A stretch of DNA of 64,000 nt from Colwellia piezophila ATCC BAA-637 (GTDB lineage: Bacteria > Pseudomonadota > Gammaproteobacteria > Enterobacterales > Alteromonadaceae), in contig NZ_KB905164.1 of assembly GCF_000378625.1 (NCBI RefSeq), positions 1 through 64,000 on the forward strand, given 5' to 3'. The notes beneath the pieces were generated by a model. It was not told the DNA's origin. It ran no database searches and worked only from the letters and a program-made list of their open reading frames with translations. A program made the position numbers and the translations under genes. Position 1 is the stretch's first letter. Each line of letters begins with the position of its first letter. Shown here piece after piece: positions 1 through 8,847 of this stretch.

Positions 1-160
1 CATAACGGTTGATCGTTCCTGATTGATTTGTTCTTGGATCGATAGGCTTTCTACGTTTATCCCGTCGACACTGAATGACAACAGTATGCTCATTATCAAG
101 TGTTATTGATTCAATACACTGTCCTGGAAGTTGAAAAAGTGTTGAAGAGATAGTTGGCAT
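1..160 (-). CDS. ISL3-like transposase, N-terminal part (runs off window)
   Basis: An ATG at 160 opens a frame that stays open to the window edge, about 53 residues. It starts MPTISSTLFQLPGQCIES and contains QCRRDKRRKPIDP. I recognise this as the N-terminus of the ISL3-type transposases found in marine gammaproteobacteria, where a short DNA-binding region precedes the DDE catalytic domain. The catalytic part is not visible here. It would move the surrounding insertion sequence by cut-and-paste or copy-out transposition. Family assignment rests on remembered N-terminal similarity and on the nearby terminal repeat. Whether the complete gene is intact cannot be judged. Confidence 0.5.
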   Translation of the reverse strand, partial: MPTISSTLFQLPGQCIESITLDNEHTVVIQCRRDKRRKPIDPRTNQSGTINRY

Positions 161-258
161 GACTTGATCATTATTCAATTGGGTGAAAAAATAATATTAA
201 ATCAATATGATAGATTAGCCAGAAGATACAATTATTTGCATCAAAGCGGAGAAGAGCC
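1..258 (-). mobile_element. Partial ISL3-like insertion sequence, right end
   Basis: The outer end is taken at 258, where the minus strand begins GGCTCTTCTCCGCTTTG, which resembles the ends I know for ISL3-family elements. A transposase N-terminus starts 98 bases inside it. The sequence beyond 258 is the truncated attC of an integron cassette, so the element appears to have inserted there. The other end and the target duplication lie outside the window, so family and boundary are inferred. Confidence 0.55.
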
Positions 259-300
259 GATTTTGTATCGATAACTCCCCTCATAAACGGCTTGTTAGGC
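259..300 (-). repeat. Truncated integron attC site
   Basis: Read on the minus strand, the stop codon of the 146-aa gene is followed at once by GCCTAACAAGCCG, a canonical attC left core (RYYYAAC plus L box). The site should run on to a complementary CGGCTT-GTTRRRY arm. Instead it is cut at 258/259 by the GGCTCTTC end of the ISL3-like element. The attC is therefore split, and its right half would lie on the far side of the insertion. Confidence 0.6.
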
Positions 301-741
301 TTATAATTTGCTATAGAAAAAGAAGTACATGCACAGCGCAAAAGCAACAATGAAACATACCTTTAAAAGTAACTCTTTTCTTTCTTTAGCCGTGTATGCT
401 TTTACTCCTTGAGAGTTATTACTAGCAGCTTCATTGTGATCAAAATGCTTTTTAAATGCTGACTTACCAGCGTCTATTTCTGATACTTCGCTAGATAATA
501 CGCCGTGAAGCCTGATATAACTTCCCCCTATATCAGTTGGAAGGTAATCGTTTTGATCAAGATATATTTCATATGCGTTTAACTCTTCAATAACGTCCTT
601 TAAAGAATCAGCTTTTTCAGCTGATTCTTTATCTTCGAAGACCTCTACATATCCAGCGGATAACCTTAAAGCTTGTCCTGCCATTTGTTTACATTCGGCA
701 ATTAGCAACAGGTGCTCTTTTCTTAATTTATTATTGAACAT
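301..741 (-). CDS. Integron-cassette gene: tail-anchored membrane protein, unknown function
   Basis: A 146-residue protein of unknown function. It is mostly hydrophilic and probably helical, with a charged N-terminal half and a single hydrophobic segment at about 124-142 (LLLKVCFIVAFALCMYFFF) right at the C-terminus. This suggests a tail-anchored inner-membrane protein with its body in the cytoplasm. The ATG at 741 follows a good GGGGAGG ribosome site. The stop codon abuts an attC left core, and another attC ends about 20 bases before the start, which is the standard geometry of a single integron cassette. Its bacterial role is unknown; cassette genes of this kind are usually adaptive and poorly conserved. 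I recognise no homologous family. Confidence 0.75.
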   Translation of the reverse strand: MFNNKLRKEHLLLIAECKQMAGQALRLSAGYVEVFEDKESAEKADSLKDVIEELNAYEIYLDQNDYLPTDIGGSYIRLHGVLSSEVSEIDAGKSAFKKHFDHNEAASNNSQGVKAYTAKERKELLLKVCFIVAFALCMYFFFYSKL

Positions 742-761
742 GACACCTCCCCTATAGATAA

Positions 762-859
762 GCCTAACGCTTACATAAACGGAAATTTATTGTTGGCATA
801 ATGTTTGAGAACAAAAAACAGCCAACTGTGTTTTGTCCTGATTTAATCGCTTGTTATGC
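762..859 (-). repeat. Integron attC recombination site
   Basis: On the minus strand this 98-base site starts GCATAACAAGCG and ends GTAAGCGTTAGGC, matching RYYYAAC...GTTRRRY cores. Between them is an imperfect palindrome with a strong internal stem, GTTGGC pairing with GCCAAC around an AT-rich loop. Length and layout suit an attC folded as a single strand for an integron integrase. It lies directly before the 146-aa cassette gene. No integron integrase gene is in the window, so this looks like a cassette cluster lacking an integrase or far from it. Confidence 0.65.
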
Positions 860-938
860 AGCTAGCCCCATTATAGATAAAGTAATAGCAAACAGTGCTA
901 CTGTAATATTTACCCTAAATTTTACTTGACCACTTCAT
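854..938 (-). pseudogene. Remnant of a second cassette ORF (small membrane peptide)
   Basis: The stop codon TAA overlaps the GCATAAC core of the attC at 762-859, as expected for the gene of the preceding cassette. In that frame the last ~22 residues are KFRVNITVALFAITLSIMGL plus AA, a membrane segment. An ATG at 938 is in another frame (MKWSSKI then stop). Removing one A from the AAAATTT run would join the two into a 27-residue peptide. I read it as a decayed short cassette gene, but a chance frame is possible. Confidence 0.3.
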
Positions 939-1248
939 AATGACTCCAGCATTAGCAACACCAACCAATCAACTAAGCGGACAGTAAGCTCTTTTAATTC
1001 GATCTTCACTTGTGCCATATTCGTAATATTAATTAATTGAGTTGAAACTGTGATTCGAGTTAGAATTTGTATAATAAGGCAGTGATATCGAAGGAAACGC
1101 TTTTCGGTGAATAAATCGTTCGTTTTACGATACCATCTACAGTTCTAGATAGCTTACCCTGTACAAACGATTGATTTCCACAAAAAGTGAATATAAGGCC
1201 AGCGGGAAAATGGTCTTTTTTGAATCACCGAGCGAATTGTCTGCACTG
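939..1248. other. Intergenic region, no recognisable gene
   Basis: About 310 bases between the cassette remnant and the 3' end of the SecA-like gene. A stretch near 970-1000 (minus strand CCGCTTAGTTGATT) faintly resembles a degenerate attC right core. Nothing else stands out; no clear terminator is visible after the SecA-like gene. Confidence 0.4.
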
Positions 1249-3576
1249 CTACCTTAGCCTCAATTTCTTCCATATACTGGCTATAAACCGTTTGTCTACA
1301 GCGTCAAACGGATTATCGGCGAGCACATAAGAGGAGGTCGATTTTGTCATTGCAAATAATTCACTGTTGGGATCAATCCCGTTTTCGTCTATAGCAACGT
1401 TATTGAACAAATCAACCACCGCCGCTTTTAATTCCGCCAATAATTGTTCAAAAACTTGCTGTGCCTGCTGGACAAACACATGGTAAGGCTCGTTACCACC
1501 CCTCATAAAACTGGTGCCCACCGCCTCCACTAGATTAATACCTTCTTTGATATAGTCAATCTCAGACAAATGCTGGACCCATATTTTGTCGATGGCGTGC
1601 ATAACTACAATGTTCAGGGCTTCATTGAGCTTGTCATCGCTCACCACCGTACTGAGACTTTGCCAACGCCGTGTTACTTTGCTTTTAAACTGATGAGCCC
1701 CATCACCCAGTAAAATTTCATCCCGCAATTGGTGGATCACTTGCCTTTGTTGTTCAACCAAATCACTGTATTTGTATAACGCTTTGCGTCTATCAAGATT
1801 CGCGCCTTCTAGCACCCGCTGGCCGTGGGCAATTTTTTTGCTTATACGGGCACTGGATACCAACTCCCCGGTGTCGCTTTTGCCAGACAACAAGCCATCA
1901 CCCCCCAAGTGATTAAACAATTTGTCTTCAAGGCTGACAAAATATTGCGACGACCCTGGGTCGCCTTGCCTTGCCGCCCGGCCCCGCAACTGGTCATCAA
2001 TCCGTCTCGACTCAAATCGGCTGGTGCCGATAATATGCAGGCCACCTGCTTTTTTTACTTGTAAATTGCGTGCTGTGTCTTTTGCCCCCAGTAAAATATC
2101 TGTGCCGCGTCCGGCCAGGTTGGTACAGATGGTTACGGCCCCCAAAGCACCTGCCTGAGCAACTATTTGGGCTTCCTGCTCATCATTTTTGGCATTGAGC
2201 AGACAACACTCAATCCCTTTTTCGACTAACAAAGCGTATAAATTTTCAGACTCGCGGACATTGGACGTGCCCACCAAAACAGGTTGCCCGGTACGTTGAA
2301 TGGAGGCTATTTCATTGCAAATGGCAATGGTTTTTTCAGCTTTTGTACTGAACACCCGATCTGGCTTGTCTATTCGAATGCAGGGTTTGCGTGGTGGAAT
2401 AATACAGGTTTTCAATTGGTATAACTGGTCAAACTCTTGCGCTGCCAGCACTGCGGTGCCGGTCATGCCGCTAACTTTATTAAACAGGCACATCAAATGT
2501 TGCAAGGTGATTGAGCCTAGCGTTTGACCTTCCCTTTTGACTGGCAGACCTTCTTTGGATTCCAATGCCGATTGCATACCGTCGGGCCAACGACGTTTTT
2601 CGGCAATTCGGCCGGTAAATTCATCAATCAGTTTGATGCTGTTGTCTTTGACTATGTAATCGATGTCTTTGACCAGCAAAACCTCGACGTGCAGCGCCAG
2701 GTTGACGCTGGTCAACAACGGCAAGTTGTCGATGTCAAAAAGGTTTTTACAGCCAAATTGTTGCTCTATTTTACGACTGCCGCTTTCCGTTAAATGAACA
2801 GAGGTGCTTAATTCGTCGGTCGCATAATCGTTTGTTTTGTCTAGTTGTTTAATCACCGTTGCAATGTGCGTCAGTTGATCATTGCTTTGGTGGATATCAC
2901 CTGAAATAACCAGAGGAATACGGGCTTCGTCAATCAGAATCGAATCGGCTTCATCGACGATGGCAACATCCAATCCCGACAATACTTTTTGCTGTGTATA
3001 GTGCACCAACTGGTCACGTAAATAATCAAACCCAACTTCTCTTGCGGTGGTATAAACAATGTCGCAGGCATGAGCTTTTTTTCGTTGTTCACCCGACATG
3101 CCTGCTTGGATCATACCAACGCTCAAACCAAAAAATTGATAGAGGGGCTGTAAAAAGTGACTGTCTCGTTTAGCCAGGTAATCATTAAAGGTCAGCACAT
3201 GAACTTTGTGACCGGCCAACGCATTGGCAATAACAGGTGCAGCCGCGGCGAGGGTTTTGCCTTCGCCGGTTTGCATATCGACTATAAAGCCATCATGTAA
3301 TGCCAGACCTGCCAGCATTTGGCTGTCGAAGGGTCTCATGCCCAACAGTCTATTTGATGCCTCAGCCACAAAAGCAAAGATTTTGGCTTTGGTGTCTGAA
3401 TTCATTGGCGGTGAAATGACCGAAAATAGAGATTGCAGCTGCGCTCTGAGTTCATCGTCGCAAAGCGATTTTAATGACGCGGCAAATGAGTCTATTTGTG
3501 CCAGCGTTTTTTTAAACGGTTTAAGGTCGTGTTCAATCGGAGACCTTTGTAGTTTTGCCATTACCCTTTTCAACAT
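1249..3576 (-). CDS. SecA-like preprotein translocase ATPase, second/short form
   Basis: A 775-residue SecA-family motor ATPase. SecA pushes unfolded preproteins through SecYEG. Visible motifs: Walker A MQTGEGKT at ~101-108, FNDYLAKRD at ~130, Walker B IVDEADSILIDEAR at ~206-219, the SGMTGTA motif, NLAGRGTDILLG, and the arginine-finger region RIDDQLRGRAARQGDPG. The usual housekeeping SecA is ~900 residues and ends in a zinc-binding CxCxSGxxxHxxC tail. This protein lacks that tail and ends in a basic KKLRLR, so it is probably an accessory paralogue, not the essential one. No SecY2 or accessory-Sec glycosylation genes are nearby, so its partner and cargo are unknown. It starts with ATG after GGTGGAAGT and is flanked by mobile or repeat DNA, which suggests accessory status. 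SecA-family membership is certain; a dedicated role is inferred. Confidence 0.85.
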   Translation of the reverse strand: MLKRVMAKLQRSPIEHDLKPFKKTLAQIDSFAASLKSLCDDELRAQLQSLFSVISPPMNSDTKAKIFAFVAEASNRLLGMRPFDSQMLAGLALHDGFIVDMQTGEGKTLAAAAPVIANALAGHKVHVLTFNDYLAKRDSHFLQPLYQFFGLSVGMIQAGMSGEQRKKAHACDIVYTTAREVGFDYLRDQLVHYTQQKVLSGLDVAIVDEADSILIDEARIPLVISGDIHQSNDQLTHIATVIKQLDKTNDYATDELSTSVHLTESGSRKIEQQFGCKNLFDIDNLPLLTSVNLALHVEVLLVKDIDYIVKDNSIKLIDEFTGRIAEKRRWPDGMQSALESKEGLPVKREGQTLGSITLQHLMCLFNKVSGMTGTAVLAAQEFDQLYQLKTCIIPPRKPCIRIDKPDRVFSTKAEKTIAICNEIASIQRTGQPVLVGTSNVRESENLYALLVEKGIECCLLNAKNDEQEAQIVAQAGALGAVTICTNLAGRGTDILLGAKDTARNLQVKKAGGLHIIGTSRFESRRIDDQLRGRAARQGDPGSSQYFVSLEDKLFNHLGGDGLLSGKSDTGELVSSARISKKIAHGQRVLEGANLDRRKALYKYSDLVEQQRQVIHQLRDEILLGDGAHQFKSKVTRRWQSLSTVVSDDKLNEALNIVVMHAIDKIWVQHLSEIDYIKEGINLVEAVGTSFMRGGNEPYHVFVQQAQQVFEQLLAELKAAVVDLFNNVAIDENGIDPNSELFAMTKSTSSYVLADNPFDAVDKRFIASIWKKLRLR

Positions 3577-4275
3577 ACTTCCACCTGTTTGTTGTTTATT
3601 TATAGTTTTTATATTGGTTGTGATTGGTGAAAATTCAAGTCACTCGCTTTGATAATTTTGCCCTTCAATGGAATATTATCCGTTTGGAAATGTTATTGAT
3701 ACGGCAAAAATTAGGTTTGCATATTATATTGGTATGATTGCTTTGTACTCAACAGTAGAAGTTTGGATTTGAACGATATTTACTTCCGTAAGCGCAAAGT
3801 GATCGTTAATAATTCAAAAGTGAACGACCGCTGTGGTGGCTAACTCGCCAGTCGAAGGGGTAATTATCAGGATTGGGGCTCGATGCCTCCTTCAAGTACA
3901 TAGCTGGTGTTTATTTGAATAACTATCGTGACTATAACCTTTAGTAGTACACAAAAAAAAACAAGAATATAACTTATTTAACAACAAGATAACACCTACA
4001 ACAGAGTCCCGTAGCGGAATAAAACTTAGAAGATTTCACTATAAATTTTCTAATGAACCTCTTTCAATAATCACCTTGTTGCTAGAAACAAGTAGAAAAA
4101 GTAAAAAGTAAAAAGTAAAAAATAAAAAATGTCAATTTAATTATTTTAGGCTAGATTGTAATCAAGTAAATAAAAATAACTAAGGTTTCTATATAGTAAA
4201 GCCTTTGTATTTCCTAGGTTTCACCAAATAGTTTGTAACTCAGAATATAAGCAACCGACGAGACTAAAATTAGAT
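3577..4275. other. Intergenic region, AT-rich, decayed
   Basis: About 700 bases without a supportable gene. It holds the divergent upstream region of the SecA-like gene and an A-rich run of GTAAAAA-type tandem units at about 4098-4130. No IS end, attC or terminator could be supported. Confidence 0.5.
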
Positions 4276-4789
4276 ATGAAAGGTATGAACTGGCAAAATG
4301 GGCTTCAATATCAAAGATAATTAGTTCAGTTGCTATTTTAGTGACTCTCTTATACATAGCCATTCAAACAGAACAAAATACGGATGCTATTAACAGTCAA
4401 TCTAGGCAAAGCCTAGCCGAAAGAGGACTGTTTGAACAAACTATATGGATGCAATATCCTTATAGTTTGTTGTTGATAATTCGATTGAAATGACTTTTGA
4501 GCAAAAGGTTCAACTAGACAGTCTCTTAATACTGACTTTATCAAGACGTGAATTCGCATTTCGCCAATATCAAGCAGGAGTTTTAGATGAAAGCACTTGG
4601 AAACATGAAGCCGAAATAATCGCTTTACTATTGGGAACAAAACGTACTAGAAGTTGGTGGAATACCCTTGGGAGGAATTCTTTCGATGAAGATTTCGCAA
4701 ATGTTGTCGATTCAATGATTCATGGGCGGAAGTATCATCCATATTGGAACAATCTTTTAAATTGGAAGTCACAAAATGATGACGATTAA
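4276..4789 (+). pseudogene. Frameshifted membrane-anchored protein of unknown function
   Basis: Two reading frames join into one plausible protein. From 4278 one frame reads ERYELAKWASISKIISSVAI and on through a membrane helix to IQTEQNTDAIN, then breaks at about 4466-4475. The frame two positions over continues DNSIEMTFEQKVQLDSLL to SWWNTLGRNSFDEDF and stops at 4789. The ATG at 4276 is itself one base out of frame; a lost G (ATGGAAAGG) would restore MERYELAKW. The joined protein resembles a common uncharacterised family with an N-terminal membrane helix followed by IQTxQNTxA and an all-helical body. At least two indels indicate a pseudogene; an intact 99-aa gene starting at 4490 would be the alternative. 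Confidence 0.55.
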
Positions 4790-5176
4790 TAATAATATTT
4801 TACTCTGTAGTGCTATATTTTCGATATAAAATCTAAGCTGAATAACCGCTGTTGGCAGATTTGCACCACTCAGTGATATAACGTAATGTAATCAAAAGCT
4901 CACGGGCTGTTGTGAGCGATCAACAGCCGTTCAAACGTTGATAAATAAGGCTCACTTAGTGCGCTTAGTTAACATGCTCTAGTGGCGGTTCTTAACGAAA
5001 ACGGGATGCTAAAAGCAGAACATCAATAAATAACATGTAAGGAGACTTAGCCCAGCCGAAGACATTAACCTTTAAATTTATTGGTTAGAAAAAATAATGT
5101 TGGAGAAATATCAGAGTTTGAAGCTATTATAATTACAGCGAAAACCAATTTAACCTGTCTGCATTACAACAAGGCA
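4790..5176. other. Intergenic region with one hairpin
   Basis: About 390 bases downstream of the decayed gene and of the convergent CotH-like gene. It contains a perfect 8-bp stem with an 8-base loop at 4905-4928 (GGCTGTTG/CAACAGCC), with no T run, so it is not a convincing terminator. No gene could be supported. Confidence 0.4.
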
Positions 5177-6988
5177 CTACATTTTATTAAAAGCAGTGTC
5201 CAGCCAATTCATCCGTTCAATGTACCAAGATTTTAAATGTTCAACTTCTTCTTCATAGGTATCAAAAACTACTGGATTGGGCCAAACATACATGCCTAAT
5301 GTATGCCATTTATTATCGTTTTCTTGTTGCGCCCACTGTAACTTTTGAGCGTGGCTATCAATCTTATCTAGAATATACTGTTGATTCTGCTTGAAATATG
5401 AGAAACGTACTTTAACTTTATCGACAAAAGCCGGATCTTGAAATAACCTAGTATACCACGCATGGTTTTTAACCCAGAATCCTTCAGCATATTGACTGTC
5501 GGCGTAATCAACATTGCCAAACGACAAGTCAAAATCCCACAATGGACCCATTTTAATTTTATTACCTGGGATCAGAGTTAAATAGATACTAGAAAAATTT
5601 TTAGCATCTACATTTTTGTTGATCTCATTAATCAAATACCAATCGATAAAACTGTCGACGTTGATATATTTTTGATATCCATTAATAGGGTCTGTATATT
5701 GTGGCCCCATTAATACATCTTCAAATGTATTTACGTAACCTTTAACATAATTATATTCACTACTGTCTTGCTCAACATCAGGGGATTTGATGTTTAGCAG
5801 AAAATTATCCGTATGAAAAAAGATGTCATCTGGATCTAAACGAAAATCTTGGTCAATTTCTAACAAATAGCCTGTATCACCTATCGCTACACGGCTATCA
5901 CCTTCTTCTACTTTTTCAGTAATGTTGTAGGTACCGTTGTAAGTATCATTTATATATACTTCAGCAAACGTGCTTCTGGGTGTCCAATCCAATTGGCTAA
6001 TGTAGCCCATTTCAAAGGTAATGGTATTTCTCAGTAACGTTTTATCCGAGTATTCCGCTAGGAATAACCATTTTTTTTTCGCTGGCATGCCTAAGAATTC
6101 AGCTTTGTCGCTTAGTTTCATTTGGTAAGGTTTTTTAGGGTGATCCCAAGTTGAATTACCTCGTCCACGAATTTTCATCGAAGTTTCTGTCAAGTCAGTG
6201 AATTCTCGCCCGCCCTGAACCGATACAGTACCATTCACATAATCATCTTTAGAGTCAATTTCCGCCCATTGTTCGGTAGTGATATAAATAATCGGCAATC
6301 CAGTAAATTGAATGAGGTTGATCTGATATTCCGCCATTTGACCATCACTAGTGGCCACTTGGTATATTTGCAGTTGACTAAAGTTGTTGGTTGTAACACT
6401 GCTGGTTTGCGTCACTCCGTCTATAGTGACAGTAGTTCCTCCATGTTCAAAGGTGGCTACCAAATTATTGATAGCGGCATTGGTCGTTAACCGCGCCGAA
6501 GCGACACCTGAATTAAATGATAAAATAACATCCTCGTGCAAGTCAGGGTTGTTTGATTTTAAAAATGAAAATAGGGTTAATTCTGTGTTTTCAACAGGTT
6601 CTGATTGAGATATATCGATCTGATATTCAGCTATTCGACCATCATCAGTAGCCACTTGGTAAGTTACAATCTGACGAAAGTCGTTGGTAGTAACATTGTT
6701 GGTTTGCAGTACACCGTTTACACTTACCGTAGAACCTCCATGTTCAAACGTTGCGACTAAACTATTGAGAGCTACATCGAATGCTAACTCCGCCGAAAAT
6801 ACACTTGAATTAATGGATAAAATAACATCCTCGTGTAAATCAGGGTTGTTCAATTTTAAAAATGCAAACTGAGTTAATTCCGTACTGCCAATCAATTCTA
6901 CTTGTGGATCTGCTTTTTGATCAGACCCACCACATGCAGTCAACAAAAACAGTATTACTGCACATAAATTAAGGTACTTAAATCTCAT
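5177..6988 (-). CDS. CotH-family lipoprotein with duplicated N-terminal module
   Basis: About 603 residues from the ATG at 6988, which has an AAAGGA site 6 bases upstream; an ATG at 7003 is possible but lacks one. A type II signal peptide ends in LLTAC at residue ~19, so an outer-envelope lipoprotein is expected. Two ~93-residue repeats follow (each with LTxFxFLKxNNPDLHEDVIL and LVATFEHGG), then a CotH domain with IRGRGNSTWDHPKKPYQMKL and GPLWDFDLSFGN. CotH of Bacillus spores is an atypical protein kinase; in marine bacteria this domain is common in secreted proteins next to carbohydrate or adhesion modules. Substrate unknown. The two repeats are very alike, also at DNA level, pointing to a fairly recent internal duplication. 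Confidence 0.8.
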   Translation of the reverse strand: MRFKYLNLCAVILFLLTACGGSDQKADPQVELIGSTELTQFAFLKLNNPDLHEDVILSINSSVFSAELAFDVALNSLVATFEHGGSTVSVNGVLQTNNVTTNDFRQIVTYQVATDDGRIAEYQIDISQSEPVENTELTLFSFLKSNNPDLHEDVILSFNSGVASARLTTNAAINNLVATFEHGGTTVTIDGVTQTSSVTTNNFSQLQIYQVATSDGQMAEYQINLIQFTGLPIIYITTEQWAEIDSKDDYVNGTVSVQGGREFTDLTETSMKIRGRGNSTWDHPKKPYQMKLSDKAEFLGMPAKKKWLFLAEYSDKTLLRNTITFEMGYISQLDWTPRSTFAEVYINDTYNGTYNITEKVEEGDSRVAIGDTGYLLEIDQDFRLDPDDIFFHTDNFLLNIKSPDVEQDSSEYNYVKGYVNTFEDVLMGPQYTDPINGYQKYINVDSFIDWYLINEINKNVDAKNFSSIYLTLIPGNKIKMGPLWDFDLSFGNVDYADSQYAEGFWVKNHAWYTRLFQDPAFVDKVKVRFSYFKQNQQYILDKIDSHAQKLQWAQQENDNKWHTLGMYVWPNPVVFDTYEEEVEHLKSWYIERMNWLDTAFNKM

Positions 6989-7410
6989 ATTGTCCTTTCC
7001 CATTTTAAGTCGTTTATTACCGCTGATAAAGCGTATGCTGCATTCTATCCTTAACCAACGAGAAGGAAGATAGAGATAAAGTATTTTATATACGTTACCA
7101 TTTGACTTGCGTTACTATGTTTTGTTTTGATAATTCACTATCAAATAATTTAAGTGAAATCATACCACCGATAAATGTAAGCGCTTCCAATTGGGTTGTC
7201 AAACATTATATAAACATGTAATTGGAGTTTTATTTGCCTGTTTTTTAGTTAGACACAAGCGAACTTCGATTAAAAAACGGATTTATTAAACGTCAACTTT
7301 CATATTTAAACTCCCCCTTAGTTGGGATGAATTTTGTTCACAAAAAAACGACCAATTTGTGGGAATTGTGATCGTTTCATATCCATGAGTGAATGACCAA
7401 AAACATCTAG
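6989..7410. other. Intergenic region upstream of the CotH-like gene
   Basis: AT-rich sequence with a possible operator-like stretch near 7170-7215 (GTAAGCGCTTCCAATTGG). GTAAGCGCTTCC resembles LacI/CcpA-type half sites, but I could not support a complete palindrome. No gene. Confidence 0.3.
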
Positions 7411-7616
7411 TAAACATCTAGGACACTCGCTTATAAAGCAATCATAAAGAAACCAATAACACATGCTAACTATTCACTCAAAATAGCCTCAAACTTTTCG
7501 AATGAATATTAATCTGCTCTAAACAGATACAAGGATTAGTGTTTTTAGACATGACAAACACATCAGGCTTGTTGTGTCGGTATAAATTAAAACTTTGAGT
7601 GACTGTCCTGGTTAAA
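7411..7616 (+). repeat. Dispersed repeat family A, copy 1
   Basis: First of five ~200-bp copies. It begins TAAACATCTAGGACACTCGC and ends GAGTGACTGTCCTGGTTAAA, an imperfect terminal inverted repeat (AGGACACTCGCT against AGTGACTGTCCT, 10 of 12). Conserved inner blocks are GCTAACTATTCACTCA, TAATGAATATTAAT-like and AGGATTAGTGTTTTTAGAC. The inner hairpin is damaged in this copy. No coding frame inside. It resembles a non-autonomous MITE or a REP-type element. Confidence 0.7.
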
Positions 7617-7897
7617 TTTTTCATGTTAATGGCCTAGCTTACTTGTAAGCCTGCATCAGCTAAGCAATAGCATCCGATATGCTCAAATGGCTAAACTTAT
7701 CCTTAATAAATAGTCCGCATTACCACCATTGATCTTGCCCCATATAATTTAGCCATGTTACTAAATAACTTCGTGCTAATTGCTTCGATAAATGAACGAT
7801 ATATAATTATTAAACGTTTTGTTGAACAGTGACATGAACTTTTCGTCTCATCTTCTGTCTGAGTGAATCACTAACAAATAAAGTATAAGGCAATGAA
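7617..7897. other. Intergenic region with a repeat B tail fragment
   Basis: At about 7703-7735 the string AATAAATAGTCCGC followed by ATTACCACC matches the tail block of repeat family B seen at ~17980, ~21530 and ~23790. The rest is the upstream region of the esterase-like gene, with no clear promoter call. Confidence 0.4.
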
Positions 7898-8704
7898 TTG
7901 AAAGTAATTATGTTAATGTTATTTGTGATTTCACTACTTGGATGTGGTCATCTTCAGAATAAAAATGAAGTGGACGAGGCTGTATGGGGGAATTCGCTTA
8001 AGGGGGAATATGTAGGGAAATCCATATTAAAATCTAAAATAACGGGGATTACTTATCCTTATCATATTTATCTACCTGCTTCTTATCAGCTAAATATTGA
8101 TAAGAACTACCCTATTATCTACGTACTAGATGGTCAGTGGAATTTTAAAACCTTTGTGAATAATATTGATGGTAAAAATAGAGGTGTTATCGTAGTTGCA
8201 ATTGAAGAAGGTCCTGAAGGAAGTGACCGCCGAACCATTGATTATCGTTTGCCCGGAGCAATGAATTATTTAGAATTTTTCAGACAAGAGTTTTTGCCAT
8301 TGATCGAATCGACTTATCGTATTGATGCGAATAATCGAAGCTTTAACGGTGTTTCTTTTTCGGGCATTATTGCTACCGCCTTATTATTCTTAGATGATCA
8401 TCAACAGCCACTATTTAAAAACTACATAGCTTACGATGCTCCATACTGGGACAAACCGAAATTAATGCAAGACTTAATTGAAAAACGGTTACAAATAGAG
8501 AATCGTATTAACTCTAACCTTTATTTAGCCTCTGCATTTCCATTAGGCAATCATTTGGTGGTTATGGATTTTATAGAAAACTTGGAACAATTCGCTATCC
8601 CCGGTTTAAATATCCATCATGAATGGTACATGGTTCACCATAATAATATTCTGAGTGCCTCAATCGAAGATACTTTAGAACTTATTTATGGAAAGATTAA
8701 ATAG
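7898..8704 (+). CDS. Esterase-like (Fes/EstD-type alpha/beta hydrolase) lipoprotein
   Basis: 268 residues, with a short lipoprotein signal ending LLGCG (Cys ~16). The body resembles the putative esterase family (PF00756, which includes enterochelin esterase and esterase D): YPYHIYLPASY, YPIIYVLDGQWNF, and a nucleophile elbow GVSFSG with Ser ~153. A C-terminal His is plausible in EWYMVHHNN. These enzymes hydrolyse esters of siderophores, acyl-glutathione or xylan; no substrate can be read here. The start is TTG at 7898 after TAAGG. An ATG at 7893 is one base out of frame, so a lost T is possible, and an in-frame ATG lies at 7911. The gene stands alone, flanked by repeats of families A and B. 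Confidence 0.7.
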   Translation: MKVIMLMLFVISLLGCGHLQNKNEVDEAVWGNSLKGEYVGKSILKSKITGITYPYHIYLPASYQLNIDKNYPIIYVLDGQWNFKTFVNNIDGKNRGVIVVAIEEGPEGSDRRTIDYRLPGAMNYLEFFRQEFLPLIESTYRIDANNRSFNGVSFSGIIATALLFLDDHQQPLFKNYIAYDAPYWDKPKLMQDLIEKRLQIENRINSNLYLASAFPLGNHLVVMDFIENLEQFAIPGLNIHHEWYMVHHNNILSASIEDTLELIYGKIK

Positions 8705-8847
8705 ACGATAAGACTGGACTAACATCAAAGTTAAGGTCTAACTCATAATTGTTGGCTGAGTTCTATATCATTTCTCATTAAAGCCAGCAATTATTTCCCG
8801 CTTAAAGGATGCTACAGGTACCAAACCTAATCCGAAATACAACTTCA

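Noticed and set aside
3224-3652. Plus-strand open frame over the SecA N-terminus
   Set aside because: It is antisense to a well-supported conserved gene.
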